This document shows positions 15,525-22,796 of a stretch of 33,789 nt of DNA, piece after piece. This DNA is from a virus. Below the pieces are notes generated by a model. That model was not told where the DNA came from. It ran no database searches and saw nothing but the letters and a program-made list of their open reading frames with translations. How positions within the stretch are numbered: the first letter of the stretch is position 1; each line of letters opens with the position of its first letter. The position numbers and the translations under genes were made by a program. Where the stretch lies: positions 1-33,789 of IMG/VR virus record IMGVR_UViG_3300022745_000113; one strand, written 5' to 3'.

Positions 15525-16792
15525 ACGACATATTTCGTGTTGATGGTCAGTTCCTCGCCCCACTCCGATTCATTCGTCATGGAGTCAGCAGACAGGGCGA
15601 GATAGCGGAACGCATCAGCACCGTGAGAAAACTCATCGTGAACAGGGTTCCCAGGCTCACCCGTGGCATTGCTCACATGCCTACGGTATCGCTTCAGGCA
15701 CTCAATCAGCCGTTCCGTCCGTGCCTTGTTGAACCACACGCGATGGAACGATTCCCGCGCCCGTCTGATGCCGTCTTCGACGTCTGTCTGAGGAACGCGC
15801 TTCACATCCCATCCCAACCCACGCATGACAGCGGCATCGCTCTTGCCCGTCTGGTGCCTGGCAGCAAAGCCGTCGTGCGGCAGGAAGCACGATCCCCAGT
15901 TAATCGGCTGTCCGTCTAGCCTCAGAGACTTCAGTTCTGCGCTGTAGTCAGCAAGGGTTCGCTGTGAACCCTCGACGTAGTGGACGATGCGGATTTCACT
16001 CGCAACCTTCTGCGCGAGGATGATGGACATGGAATCATTGAATCCCAAGTCCCACACAAGATGCGTCTTCAGCGTCGGATCGTGCGGGACATTGGAGATA
16101 CGCGCTTCCGCCTGCGCCATCTGGTCAAAGTAGATCGCTCCTTCGACGGCGGGCTTGCATTTGCCCTCCCAGATGTGCGCGTACTCTTCCGGCTTCATGC
16201 TGGCCTGCGCGTGCTTTCTCTCTTCGTCAAGCACCTTCTGGAAGTATGGGTTGTCCCCATAGTTCACCTCGACATTGATGCAATCAGGCGGAGGCTTGAT
16301 CGTGAACCGCTGATGAGTCTCGTCCGACTCCAACTGAGGGTTGTAGGTCAGCCAGATTTCAGAGCCGTCCTTGCGGATGGTTGGCGTCAGGATGTCCCAC
16401 GACTGCTTTGTCACGCTCTGGGCCTCTTCCACCCAGACGTAATCGACACCTTCGAACGATTTCAGCGCCTCTGCCGTCTGATCACTCAACCCGGCGAAGA
16501 AAAACTGAGTGCCGTTCTTGCCGCGAATCTCGGTGTTCAGCACCTCGTAGAACATCCCGAGGTTTAGCTCTGCGATCTGGTCGCGCAGCAACTGATGAAC
16601 AGACTGCTGAATGCTCTTTTGCACCTCGCGGGTACACAAGACGCGGATCTTTCGGCCAGCGCCGATGATCAGGAGTGCCCGAGCGACCCCCCACGACTTG
16701 CCAGAGCCTCTGCCGCCCCTCAGAACCTTGTATCGTGACGGCGTGAACAGGAAGCGCAGCTTCGCAGGAAACCGCGCCTTGGTTTCACTCAA
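15521..16792 (-). CDS. terL: Terminase large subunit, PBSX family
   Basis: A 423-residue DNA packaging motor with ATPase and nuclease halves. Walker A is GGRGSGKS (residues about 26-33), the Walker B region is YVWVEEAQ, and coupling motif sequence DILTPTIRKDGSEIWLTYNP follows. The C-terminal nuclease domain contains HLVWDLGFNDSM with an acidic metal-binding residue, a second acidic region FLPHDGFAARHQTGKSD, and the terminal DEFSHGADAFRYLA. Order and spacing fit the PBSX/Terminase_3 family. The start overlaps the small-subunit gene by eight bases. Confidence 0.96.
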   Translation of the reverse strand: MSETKARFPAKLRFLFTPSRYKVLRGGRGSGKSWGVARALLIIGAGRKIRVLCTREVQKSIQQSVHQLLRDQIAELNLGMFYEVLNTEIRGKNGTQFFFAGLSDQTAEALKSFEGVDYVWVEEAQSVTKQSWDILTPTIRKDGSEIWLTYNPQLESDETHQRFTIKPPPDCINVEVNYGDNPYFQKVLDEERKHAQASMKPEEYAHIWEGKCKPAVEGAIYFDQMAQAEARISNVPHDPTLKTHLVWDLGFNDSMSIILAQKVASEIRIVHYVEGSQRTLADYSAELKSLRLDGQPINWGSCFLPHDGFAARHQTGKSDAAVMRGLGWDVKRVPQTDVEDGIRRARESFHRVWFNKARTERLIECLKRYRRHVSNATGEPGNPVHDEFSHGADAFRYLALSADSMTNESEWGEELTINTKYVV

Positions 16793-17090
16793 ACGACACC
16801 TTGAGATTGTGGTTCAGCGGCTTGTCAGGGTCGCCCGCCACTTCGGTGCGACTGAGCTTCGGCGCGGCGAATTCGGCCAGCTTGGCAAGCAGATCGAGTG
16901 CCTTCCCAGGATCGGGCTTCATGTCCTTCTCAGGATCACCGTTCGCCACGCTTTCCAGCCACAGTCCGACGTTTTCCGTGTTCTCTTCCAAGAGACGGCG
17001 CACGGTTTCCCGAAACTCCACCGTCACCTTGTTGGGGCTTCCCGGTTTCCGGCCCCCAGTTCTAGGAAGGCCCTTCGGTCTTCCTGCCAT
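16785..17090 (-). CDS. terS: Terminase small subunit
   Basis: A 101-residue DNA-recognition subunit. It starts MAGRPKGLPRTGGRKPGSPNK, a basic tail typical of small terminases and of related MAGRPKG proteins. It continues with helical segments that fit an oligomeric ring (FRETVRRLLEENTENVGLWLESVANGDPEKDMKPDPGKALDLL), and ends AAPKLSRTEVAGDPDKPLNH. It is directly upstream of and overlapping the large subunit. ATG at 17090 follows the stop of the 13-codon ORF by one base. Confidence 0.85.
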   Translation of the reverse strand: MAGRPKGLPRTGGRKPGSPNKVTVEFRETVRRLLEENTENVGLWLESVANGDPEKDMKPDPGKALDLLAKLAEFAAPKLSRTEVAGDPDKPLNHNLKVSFE

Positions 17091-17091
17091 G

Positions 17092-17133
17092 TCAGCACTT
17101 CTTCGGCGGCTTCTTGCCCTTGGACTTCTTCAT
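17092..17133 (-). CDS. 13-residue Lys-rich micro-ORF before terminase genes
   Basis: The ORF reads MKKSKGKKPPKKC. Its ATG overlaps the preceding stop in ATGA and its stop lies one base before the terS start, so it matches the coupling pattern of every neighbouring gene. It fills the otherwise empty 17091-17129 gap exactly. A 13-codon frame can occur by chance, but the overlap, strong positive charge and Cys end argue for a real peptide or a coupling leader. Nothing more can be said of function. Confidence 0.5.
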   Translation of the reverse strand: MKKSKGKKPPKKC

Positions 17134-17591
17134 CGTGATCCCCTTCTGTGAGAAAGAACAACCCACGCATTCACCGTTGACCCTGTGTTCGTCAGCGTTG
17201 CGCTACCGTCAACCACCGAGCCAGAGCCGGTGAGTGATCCCGTAGAGACATGCAGCGTGTAATGCGCCGCAGTTCCCGATACCGTCGAACCCGCGCCCAC
17301 CAGAGCGCCCGTCGCAGCGTGCTGATGCGCGGCAGTGCCAGAAAGCGTAGAACCCGCACCCGTCAGCGCACCGGTGGACGTATGAAGCGCGTTGTGTACA
17401 GCTGTCCCGCTTACCGTGGACCCTGCGCCGGTCAGTGCGCCTGTGCTGGTGTGCAGCGTCAAGTGCGCCGCAGTTCCAGCGATGGATGAGCCAGCCCCTG
17501 TCAGCGCCCCAGTGGCCGCATGTGTAACGGTCGCGGACCCGTTCCACCCCTGACCTAGATATGCGCCACCAGGATAGATGCCGCCGATCAT
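17130..17591 (-). CDS. Repeat-rich structural protein (GALTGAGSTVSGTAAH repeats)
   Basis: A 153-residue protein built of about five tandem repeats of roughly 22-28 residues with core TGALTGAGSTVSGTAAH. Each repeat is Gly, Thr, Ser and His-rich, predicted beta, suitable for a fibre shaft or a head-surface protein. It starts MIGGIYPGGAYLGQGW, similar to small phage proteins near tail genes. DNA repeats are diverged at third codon positions, so the repetition is not a recent expansion. Location between fibre-type genes and the terminase supports a virion role. Family not certain. Confidence 0.68.
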   Translation of the reverse strand: MIGGIYPGGAYLGQGWNGSATVTHAATGALTGAGSSIAGTAAHLTLHTSTGALTGAGSTVSGTAVHNALHTSTGALTGAGSTLSGTAAHQHAATGALVGAGSTVSGTAAHYTLHVSTGSLTGSGSVVDGSATLTNTGSTVNAWVVLSHRRGSR

Positions 17592-17595
17592 CCGG

Positions 17596-17892
17596 CTACC
17601 TCAAGAAGCGGGTTTCTAGGGCGTTGAAGCAGTGTCCCGGATCGATCCTGTCCAGCAAGCCGCACAGCACGCAGCCCCAGCGTTTATCGTTGATCCTCGC
17701 CCGAGCAGCACGGCTGGAGATAGTCTCGTCCTCGTTGCCGTTCAGGGCGGTGTTCGCCAACTGGTCGAAGCTCACGGCCAGCCTGAAAGCACGATCAGGT
17801 GCCACCAGAATGGCCCAAAACATGCGCAGAGCAGCGAGTGCAGCCGCACCTACGCAGAGGAACCACAAAGCCGCCAGAACAATGCGCTTCAC
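17596..17892 (-). CDS. Phage membrane-associated protein, unknown
   Basis: A 98-residue protein beginning at GTG (17890-17892), overlapping the preceding stop in GTGA. A hydrophobic helix at about residues 3-25 (IVLAALWFLCVGAAALAAL, then MFWAILV) is followed by FRLAVSFDQLANTALNGNEDETISSRAAR and a Cys-containing C-terminus with WGCVLCGLLDRIDPGHC. This block (DQLAN, DETISSRA, DPGHC) recurs in many phages, which I recall only as hypothetical. The long N-terminal extension offered by an upstream ATG is rejected since it overlaps the previous gene extensively. Confidence 0.75.
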   Translation of the reverse strand: MKRIVLAALWFLCVGAAALAALRMFWAILVAPDRAFRLAVSFDQLANTALNGNEDETISSRAARARINDKRWGCVLCGLLDRIDPGHCFNALETRFLR

Positions 17893-18425
17893 CACGGTGC
17901 CGCAGGCAGTTCTGCCTGGAGTTCTTCCCATGTCGGGAGGGGTCGCGTACCGGCTTGGACCGCCGCCATCACGGTGTATCCGTGGGCGTTCGACGCATCC
18001 ATCCACTGCGCGAAAGCCACGCCATCCGCCTGGAATGGACCGACGTAGCCAGCACGCAGCGCACAGGTGAAGCGATTGTCGTAGCGCCGCTCTTGGGCTT
18101 TCGCGTCGTACAGGGCTTCGAGGCGGGCTGTGTAGTCGGCTGCGATCTGCTCGGCCTTTGCAGCGGCGTTGATGCCAGCCTGCTCCTGAGACAGTGCGAC
18201 GACTTCCCAGCGCTGCGTCCAGGAGTCGCCCACCAGCACTGGGGCGATCTCGCGCACCTCATGCGTCACCCAGTCGAACGCCGGCTGATCCACCCGCTGG
18301 ACGGGGAAGTAGCCCATCGCGCTCGGATCGAACGGGTCCGGGAACGTCACCAGGGGGTGTCGCTCCTCAATCTGGCGCTGCGTGAGCGGCCATTCCTGCG
18401 TGGCGGCGTGGATGTAGGTGGTCAC
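17889..18425 (-). CDS. Tail-fibre-associated / assembly-like protein
   Basis: A 178-residue protein that resembles phage tail fibre assembly proteins. It starts MTTYIHAATQEWPLTQRQIEERHP, then VTHEVREIAPVLVGDSWTQRWEVVALSQEQA, and a helical region leading to FQADGVAFAQWMDASNAHGYTVMAAVQAG. Such proteins are encoded just after fibres and help their folding or attachment. Start ATG 18425 overlaps the preceding stop (ATGA? the overlap is 4 bases, GTGA-type region), supporting coupling with the upstream gene. The assignment to assembly function is inference. Confidence 0.7.
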   Translation of the reverse strand: MTTYIHAATQEWPLTQRQIEERHPLVTFPDPFDPSAMGYFPVQRVDQPAFDWVTHEVREIAPVLVGDSWTQRWEVVALSQEQAGINAAAKAEQIAADYTARLEALYDAKAQERRYDNRFTCALRAGYVGPFQADGVAFAQWMDASNAHGYTVMAAVQAGTRPLPTWEELQAELPAAPW

Positions 18426-18682
18426 GGCGCAGGCTCCATCTCGGCAAGCTGGGCAGCGATAACGTCACGGATCACCCGCGCCTTGCGCTGCTCCAGGCGC
18501 TCAGCCTGCAGGCGGGCCTGGAGGTCATCGCGGAAGGGGATCAGATCCCGCTGGTCTTCCGGAGTCATGGCTTCGATGTGCTCAACGGCAAGCCGGTAGT
18601 TGTCGATGTTGATCTGGTAACCCATGACTTCGGCGTCCCGAGCTTCCAGTGCGTCAGAAAGAATGGCGTGTTTCTTGTTCAT
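18422..18682 (-). CDS. Small helical protein of the fibre region, unknown
   Basis: An 86-residue, charged and helical protein (ALEARDAEVMGYQINIDNYRLAVEHIEAMTPEDQRDLIPFRDDLQARLQAERLEQRKARVIRDVIAAQLAEM). The ATG is placed immediately after the TAA of the propeller gene, so it is the first partner of that gene. A fibre chaperone or tail accessory role is possible from position only. No family recognised. Confidence 0.68.
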   Translation of the reverse strand: MNKKHAILSDALEARDAEVMGYQINIDNYRLAVEHIEAMTPEDQRDLIPFRDDLQARLQAERLEQRKARVIRDVIAAQLAEMEPAP

Positions 18683-19711
18683 TTAGATCCGCCCGAAGGC
18701 AACTCCGTTACCGGTACCAGCGGGGAGCGTTCCGGGGTTGGAGTACTTTGACCCAAACCCAGACGACGACCACGGATACGCCGTGACAAATGGAGACGTT
18801 GTGTGCGCGACCGCTATTGCTGAACCGTCTTGACAAAACGCAACACCGTTACCTGCGCCCGTTGGAAGGGTGCCTGGGTCACTGAACTTCGTGCCAAACC
18901 CTGACCCGCTCCACGGATATGCAGTGATGAACGGAGATGTTGAATGCGCTACAGCTACTTCAGTTCCTGCCGGAGAAAACGCAACACCGTTGCCGGAACC
19001 GGCTGGCAGTGTCCCTGGGTCACTGAACTGCGTGCCGAATCCGCTTCCAGACCACGGGTATGCCGCAACGTACGGGCTGTTTGTCGTGGTGAGCGCGATT
19101 GCGTCCCCTGCGGGAGAAAACGCAACTCCTCGTCCTTGCACTGACGGGGACGTGCTAGGGTCGCTGAACTGTGTTCCAAAGCCGCTACTAGACCATGCAT
19201 ACGCATAGATATTAATACTGCCATTGCAACAGACCGCAATTGCATCACCGGCAGGCGTAAATTTCACACCTCGTCCCGCTGTAGGCCCAACGATTGTAGT
19301 GCTTGGATTACTGAATTTTGTCCCAAACCCGCTACTTGACCACGGATAGGCTGTGACGTAGGGTGAATTTGTATGCACCATCGCTACGGCATCACCCGCC
19401 GCCGTAAATGCCACGCCAAAAACATTTCCAGGAGGTGTTGTCCCTGGATTACTGAATTTTGTCCCAAACCCGCTACTTGACCACGGATAAATGGAAAGCC
19501 CTAGTGCTATCGCATCGCCCGCAGCAGTAAAAGCAACGCAGTTTCCGTTCGTCGGAAGCGTACCAGGATCGCTGAATTTTGTTCCAAACCCAGACGACCA
19601 CGGATACGCCGCAACAAACGGCGATGTGCCGCACGACACTGCTACGTAATAGCTGTACGACGCACCAGATACCTTCGGCGACCGACCACTGAGAAGCCCA
19701 GGTATCAGCAT
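18683..19711 (-). CDS. Tail protein of seven tandem propeller-like repeats
   Basis: A 342-residue protein built of seven repeats of about 47 residues, each carrying YPWSSSGFGTKFSDPGTLP followed by GNGVAFSPAGDAIAVAH and TSPFVTA. The last repeat ends after GNGVAFG and the N-terminus supplies the missing strand (VAVSCGTSPFVAA), which is the closure expected of a seven-bladed beta-propeller with a shared blade. Such propellers serve as carbohydrate- or protein-binding surfaces, so it is a receptor-binding or fibre-tip candidate. The segment is less GC-rich than its neighbours in places. The ATG at 19711 shares one base with the preceding stop (TGATG). Confidence 0.82.
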   Translation of the reverse strand: MLIPGLLSGRSPKVSGASYSYYVAVSCGTSPFVAAYPWSSGFGTKFSDPGTLPTNGNCVAFTAAGDAIALGLSIYPWSSSGFGTKFSNPGTTPPGNVFGVAFTAAGDAVAMVHTNSPYVTAYPWSSSGFGTKFSNPSTTIVGPTAGRGVKFTPAGDAIAVCCNGSINIYAYAWSSSGFGTQFSDPSTSPSVQGRGVAFSPAGDAIALTTTNSPYVAAYPWSGSGFGTQFSDPGTLPAGSGNGVAFSPAGTEVAVAHSTSPFITAYPWSGSGFGTKFSDPGTLPTGAGNGVAFCQDGSAIAVAHTTSPFVTAYPWSSSGFGSKYSNPGTLPAGTGNGVAFGRI

Positions 19712-20589
19712 CAGTGCGCCCACCCACCATAGACCGTAGACCCGGCATCAGTAGTCCACAGGATGACCCAGTCCGTGCCAGACGACTGGAACGCAGTCCG
19801 CCCGGTCCACGCAGCCAGCCAGGTGGTCACGCTGGTCGTAGTGGTCCCATCGGGCTTCACCCAGTTGATGGTGGGCCATGACACGGTGTACGCGCCGAAG
19901 TTGATGGCCTGCAGCAGGATCGCTCCGTAATTCCCCGACGGGGGCCAGTTGCTGGGGGCGTTGACGGTGAAGTTTCCGGTGGCCGTGATCTTCTGCAGGC
20001 TCCCGGCGGTGTAGTCCATCGTCTGAGCCGTGGTGCTGCTGTTGCCCTTGTCTACAGCAGTGGCGCCCCAGTCGATCATCATCACGCGGGTGATCTTGTG
20101 ATCGCTGCCGGTGACATCACCAGCCAACCCGGTTACCGTGAGTGCTCCGGCGCTGGAGAGCGTCGCGTCTCCAGACATGGAGACAGGTGCATACGCCGTC
20201 CCGCCTGCGTTGCCTGCAAGGATCTGCCCTGCACTCGGAGCCGTGTTCGGCACCACAGCCGCAAGCGTCATCGTTGTTTCGATGTCCGTCAGCGTCTTTT
20301 TCGTCACCGCCGCGAATATCTGATCGCCCACGGTGATCGACCTCGCCGACGAACTCTCCTGCGCCCTGGTGATCGTCAGCGTGTCCGTGCTGATGTTCGT
20401 GACGCGCACGATCTCCGCGTTGCTCGGGTCAGGCTGAGTGCTGGCCGGGCACACGACGGCGTTGAACGGCACTGCGGGGAACCGCGAACCCTGCCCCGCC
20501 GTGACCACCAGCGAGGTTCCGCTGCTGGCCGGGCTCGGCGCAGTGGCAACCGCCGAGACGGCGAAATTCGCGTGGGCGTCCACTGCCAT
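19711..20589 (-). CDS. Tail fibre / tail protein
   Basis: A 292-residue beta-rich protein. The N-terminal domain (AVSAVATAPSPASSGTSLVVTAGQGSRFPAVPFNAVVCPA) is the type found at the start of phage tail fibres and base-plate proteins. The middle has a STGALTVTGLAGDVTGSD-like repeat-style stretch and the C-terminal 100 residues resemble a fibre head (NAPSNWPPSGNYGAILLQAINFGAYTVSWPTINWV). It precedes the propeller gene with a TGATG overlap, so both likely form one receptor-binding complex. Confidence 0.75.
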   Translation of the reverse strand: MAVDAHANFAVSAVATAPSPASSGTSLVVTAGQGSRFPAVPFNAVVCPASTQPDPSNAEIVRVTNISTDTLTITRAQESSSARSITVGDQIFAAVTKKTLTDIETTMTLAAVVPNTAPSAGQILAGNAGGTAYAPVSMSGDATLSSAGALTVTGLAGDVTGSDHKITRVMMIDWGATAVDKGNSSTTAQTMDYTAGSLQKITATGNFTVNAPSNWPPSGNYGAILLQAINFGAYTVSWPTINWVKPDGTTTTSVTTWLAAWTGRTAFQSSGTDWVILWTTDAGSTVYGGWAH

Positions 20590-20978
20590 CAGGCGCTCAG
20601 TGCGGCGTAAGTGAGGCTTGAGCAGCTCACGGTGTCACCCGCGCCGATGGTCATCCCACCAGACAGGTTGATGTCGCTTGCACTCGCCGCGACAGCGCAG
20701 TGAATCACGATCGTGCCGCCCGATGTCTCCAGCGTGGCCGTGGCGACCGCAGAGGCATTGCCGGTCGCGTTGGTGTCCGACGTGATCGCGTTGGCCGTGG
20801 CCGTTCCGCTGGAGGATGCGCCGAACGCCGTGGCGCTCAGGCTCAGGGTAGCCGCTGCCGTGCCGGGTGCGCCGATCGTGCCGCTGGTGCGGAACTTGAG
20901 CTTACCGCTGGCCCCGATCAGGGCCGTCACTGCGTCCGTCGCTGCGTTCTTGGCTGCTGTGCTGTGTGTCACGCTCAT
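20589..20978 (-). CDS. Ala/Thr/Ser-rich structural-type protein, unknown
   Basis: A 129-residue protein with MSVTHSTAAKNAATDAVTALIGASGKLKF, followed by a mostly beta, Ala/Ser/Thr-rich body. Proteins of this composition are common just upstream of tail fibre genes. GGGG about seven bases before the ATG serves as ribosome binding site. Its first 77 bases overlap the end of the small gene at 20902-21108 in another frame. No catalytic features are visible. Confidence 0.68.
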   Translation of the reverse strand: MSVTHSTAAKNAATDAVTALIGASGKLKFRTSGTIGAPGTAAATLSLSATAFGASSSGTATANAITSDTNATGNASAVATATLETSGGTIVIHCAVAASASDINLSGGMTIGAGDTVSCSSLTYAALSA

Positions 20979-21108
20979 GGATGATCCCCAGTTCTGCGAG
21001 TTGTTCGGGTGTTGCGCGTCCGATCAACTCGACGTGCTCTGTCTGTCCGCTCTTGCGGGTGATGGTGAGTCCGATGCGAAGCTCACCGGGAGGGCCTTGA
21101 AGGTTCAC
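20902..21108 (-). CDS. Small phage protein, unknown
   Basis: A 68-residue protein beginning at GTG (21106-21108), which overlaps the coiled-coil gene stop in GTGA. It reads GPPGELRIGLTITRKSGQTEHVELIGRATPEQLAELGIIHE, a short beta part followed by a helix, then a charged tail that overlaps the next gene in a different frame. I recall small phage proteins with the TITR...VELxGxxTPEQL pattern beside structural genes. The last residues may not matter as they are read in the shadow of the next gene. Confidence 0.62.
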   Translation of the reverse strand: MNLQGPPGELRIGLTITRKSGQTEHVELIGRATPEQLAELGIIHERDTQHSSQERSDGRSDGPDRGQR

Positions 21109-21578
21109 CCCAGCACCGCAGCAGCAGCAGCCTTCAGGGCGGCAATCTGCGCCTCAGTCTCGGCCAGCTTCATGGACGCCACGTTCACCTGAGCGTTCAG
21201 CGACTCCAGCTTCGTGAGTGCGTCATTCGTCTGCGATTCCAGCTTGGCGATGGCGGAAAGATGATCGTCTTCCGTCTTGGTACGCCTGTCCTGCGCTTCA
21301 GCGATGATCTCTGTGGCCTTCGCCATTGCCGCAGTAATCCTGGCCTCTGATGCCGCTTCAGCGTCTGCGATCACCTGGGACATGTGCGCCTCGACCTCGG
21401 CCAACTCCGCCTTGGCCTTCACCACTGCCTGAGCAGCGTCATGCGCCCGCGACGCCTCAGCATCAGCAAGCCTCTGCAGGTTGCTCACTCCTTCCAGAGC
21501 ATCAGCAAGCCCTGCGAGGTCGTTGAACAGCACCTGAAAGCGCCGGATGGCCTCGATCCCATGTTGAATGTCAGCCAT
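21105..21578 (-). CDS. Coiled-coil phage protein
   Basis: A 157-residue protein, after the first 40 residues nearly all heptad-patterned helix with high Ala, Glu, Lys and Gln (AAQAVVKAKAELAEVEAHMSQ through NDALTKLESLNAQVNVASMKLAETEAQIAALKAAAAA). It has no signal peptide or enzyme motif. As the second gene of the late block it could be a structural trimer or assembly factor. AGGGG stands about eight bases before the ATG. Confidence 0.7.
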   Translation of the reverse strand: MADIQHGIEAIRRFQVLFNDLAGLADALEGVSNLQRLADAEASRAHDAAQAVVKAKAELAEVEAHMSQVIADAEAASEARITAAMAKATEIIAEAQDRRTKTEDDHLSAIAKLESQTNDALTKLESLNAQVNVASMKLAETEAQIAALKAAAAAVLG

Positions 21579-21580
21579 GA

Positions 21581-21967
21581 TTAGCCCCTGCGGATGGTGT
21601 TGCGGCGTGCGAACAGCGTCACGACGACACTCGCGCCAGATCCCGCCGTTGTGAGCTTCGGTCGGACGTAGGCGGGCTTCTCGATGCTCTGCTTCGGAGC
21701 GCCGTCAGCCGTCCATGTGATGGCGCTGCCACCCGACACATTGGTCATCGCACCGAACAGGCCGTCCGTGTTGGTGTTCGACCCCTGAATGGCGACAGTC
21801 GCACCGCCCCATGTTCCGGTCGCGTGCCAACACAGGTCCGTGTGCTGGGCGATCTCAGGACCGAGGGCCACGCCAGTGGTGTCGCTGCTGGTGAGCGTCC
21901 AACTGGCGAGCTTCGAATGTCCGTAGCCGTCACCTACGTCGGTGACTGTCGGAGTGACTAGAGCCAT
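21581..21967 (-). CDS. First late gene: small structural-type protein
   Basis: A 128-residue beta-rich protein (MALVTPTVTDVGDGYGHSKLASWTLTSSDTTGVALGPEIAQHTDLCWHATGTWGGATVAIQGSNT), with a WGGATVAIQGSN motif typical of small phage surface or head-decoration-like proteins. It is the first gene after the early/late boundary, with AGGGGAAAG before the ATG and the candidate late promoter about 60-85 bases upstream. Virion role is inference. Confidence 0.72.
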   Translation of the reverse strand: MALVTPTVTDVGDGYGHSKLASWTLTSSDTTGVALGPEIAQHTDLCWHATGTWGGATVAIQGSNTNTDGLFGAMTNVSGGSAITWTADGAPKQSIEKPAYVRPKLTTAGSGASVVVTLFARRNTIRRG

Positions 21968-22024
21968 AGCTTTCCCCTATAGGAATCTGTTACGGATATT
22001 GGTTCTAGCTATAGCTCGCCGCTG

Positions 22025-22053
22025 ATATAACGGTTTGGCATAGCTCTAGCCAA
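22025..22053 (-). promoter_or_regulatory. Candidate late promoter with dyads
   Basis: On the minus strand TTGGCT and TTATAT are separated by 17 bases, about 60 bases before the first late gene. A TTGGC-N9-GCCAA dyad (22035-22053) covers the -35 side and a perfect AGCTATAGCT palindrome lies at 22007-22016. The -10 match is only fair, which suits an activator-dependent promoter. No direct evidence of use. Confidence 0.45.
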
Positions 22054-22126
22054 AAAAAGAGAGGGTGGCCGGGCGACATCCCATGATTGACAGGAGTCGA
22101 ACAGGAGTGCGGGATGTGCCCAGGCC

Positions 22127-22152
22127 AAAAAGAAAGCCCGCTTTGTGCGGGC
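22127..22152 (-). terminator. Leftward terminator closing the early operon
   Basis: On the minus strand a 6-bp stem GCCCGC / GCGGGC with loop ACAAA is followed by CTTTCTTTTT. A second, longer hairpin GCCGGGG-N9-CCCCGGC (22158-22180) precedes it without its own T-tract. Together they separate the Q-like gene from the late genes. The rest of 21968-22261 shows no credible gene; a 65-codon frame there runs through both hairpins. Confidence 0.85.
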
Positions 22153-22261
22153 CTGATGCCGGGGAAAGCTTCGCCCCGGCCATCTCGATGCGTATGCGCG
22201 TGAGAACTACCCTAATCTTCCCATGCCTGCAATAGCAATGCAATAGCGTGTTGCTTTTGCG

Positions 22262-22633
22262 CTACAGCCTATTGTCGAGCATCGTCCGCCCATCCCTGAC
22301 GAGCAGCATCAGCCCATCTAGGGTTTGCCCTAGTCTGCGGCGTGCTTTCATGGCGTCGTATCGGTACACGTACCACCATCTGATCGCGTCGCGGTTCTTT
22401 TGCGGCAACTGGCGGACTGCGGATTCCATCCGTGCGCCGTCCAGTTGATCCACTGTCGGATTCAGGATCGGCGAGTGCCACTGTCTGGCATTGGACTTCC
22501 CCATTCTCCAGAGTGACGCCTCAGGCCATCCCCTGATCCCCGGCTTGACCCATCTCGCCCAGTTCTCCAGACGGTAATGGATCACTGCGTGGCGCTCGTC
22601 AACCATGAATATGTCGATGGATTCACACTTCAT
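22262..22633 (-). CDS. Late regulator candidate (antitermination Q / sigma-like HTH)
   Basis: A 123-residue protein. The C-terminal half (ESAVRQLPQKNRDAIRWWYVYRYDAMKARRRLGQTLDGLMLLVRDGRTMLDNRL) resembles the C-terminal helix-turn-helix of phage late regulators and sigma-like RinA/Q-type proteins. The N-terminal half has YRLENWARWVKPG and GWPEAS, which recur in that group. It is the last early gene, just upstream of the terminator and late promoter candidate, which is where a Q-type regulator is expected. ATG at 22633 follows GGAAGGGG and overlaps the previous gene by 11 bases. Confidence 0.72.
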   Translation of the reverse strand: MKCESIDIFMVDERHAVIHYRLENWARWVKPGIRGWPEASLWRMGKSNARQWHSPILNPTVDQLDGARMESAVRQLPQKNRDAIRWWYVYRYDAMKARRRLGQTLDGLMLLVRDGRTMLDNRL

Positions 22634-22796
22634 CCGGCCCCTTCCGTTTTGCACGCTTGCTGGCGATCTTGGCTGCAGCCTCTTTGATGGCTGCATGGTC
22701 ATCAGGATGCGCATAGATCCCGCGCACCTCTAGCGATTGTTGTTCCGCCTTGCGCAAGCGGTATTCTCGCTGGCGCTCTGCGTTTGTCTTAGCCAC
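22623..22796 (-). CDS. Small basic MAKTNAERQ-type protein
   Basis: A 57-residue protein starting at GTG: AKTNAERQREYRLRKAEQQSLEVRGIYAHPDDHAAIKEAAAKIASKRAKRKG. The N-terminus with NAERQREYR is widespread in small phage proteins, and the second half could form a short ribbon-helix-helix-like fold (strand EVRGIYAH then helix). It may bind nucleic acid. It overlaps its upstream neighbour by eight bases and the Q-like gene by 11. Confidence 0.72.
   Translation of the reverse strand: MAKTNAERQREYRLRKAEQQSLEVRGIYAHPDDHAAIKEAAAKIASKRAKRKGPDEV

Noticed and set aside
17130-20978. Search for a diversity-generating retroelement next to the fibre genes
   Set aside because: No reverse transcriptase frame and no template/variable repeat pair were seen; the propeller repeats are in-gene tandem repeats.
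22046-22243. A 65-codon minus-strand frame in the early/late boundary
   Set aside because: It runs through both hairpins and the terminator, has no ribosome binding site, and its translation does not look like a protein.
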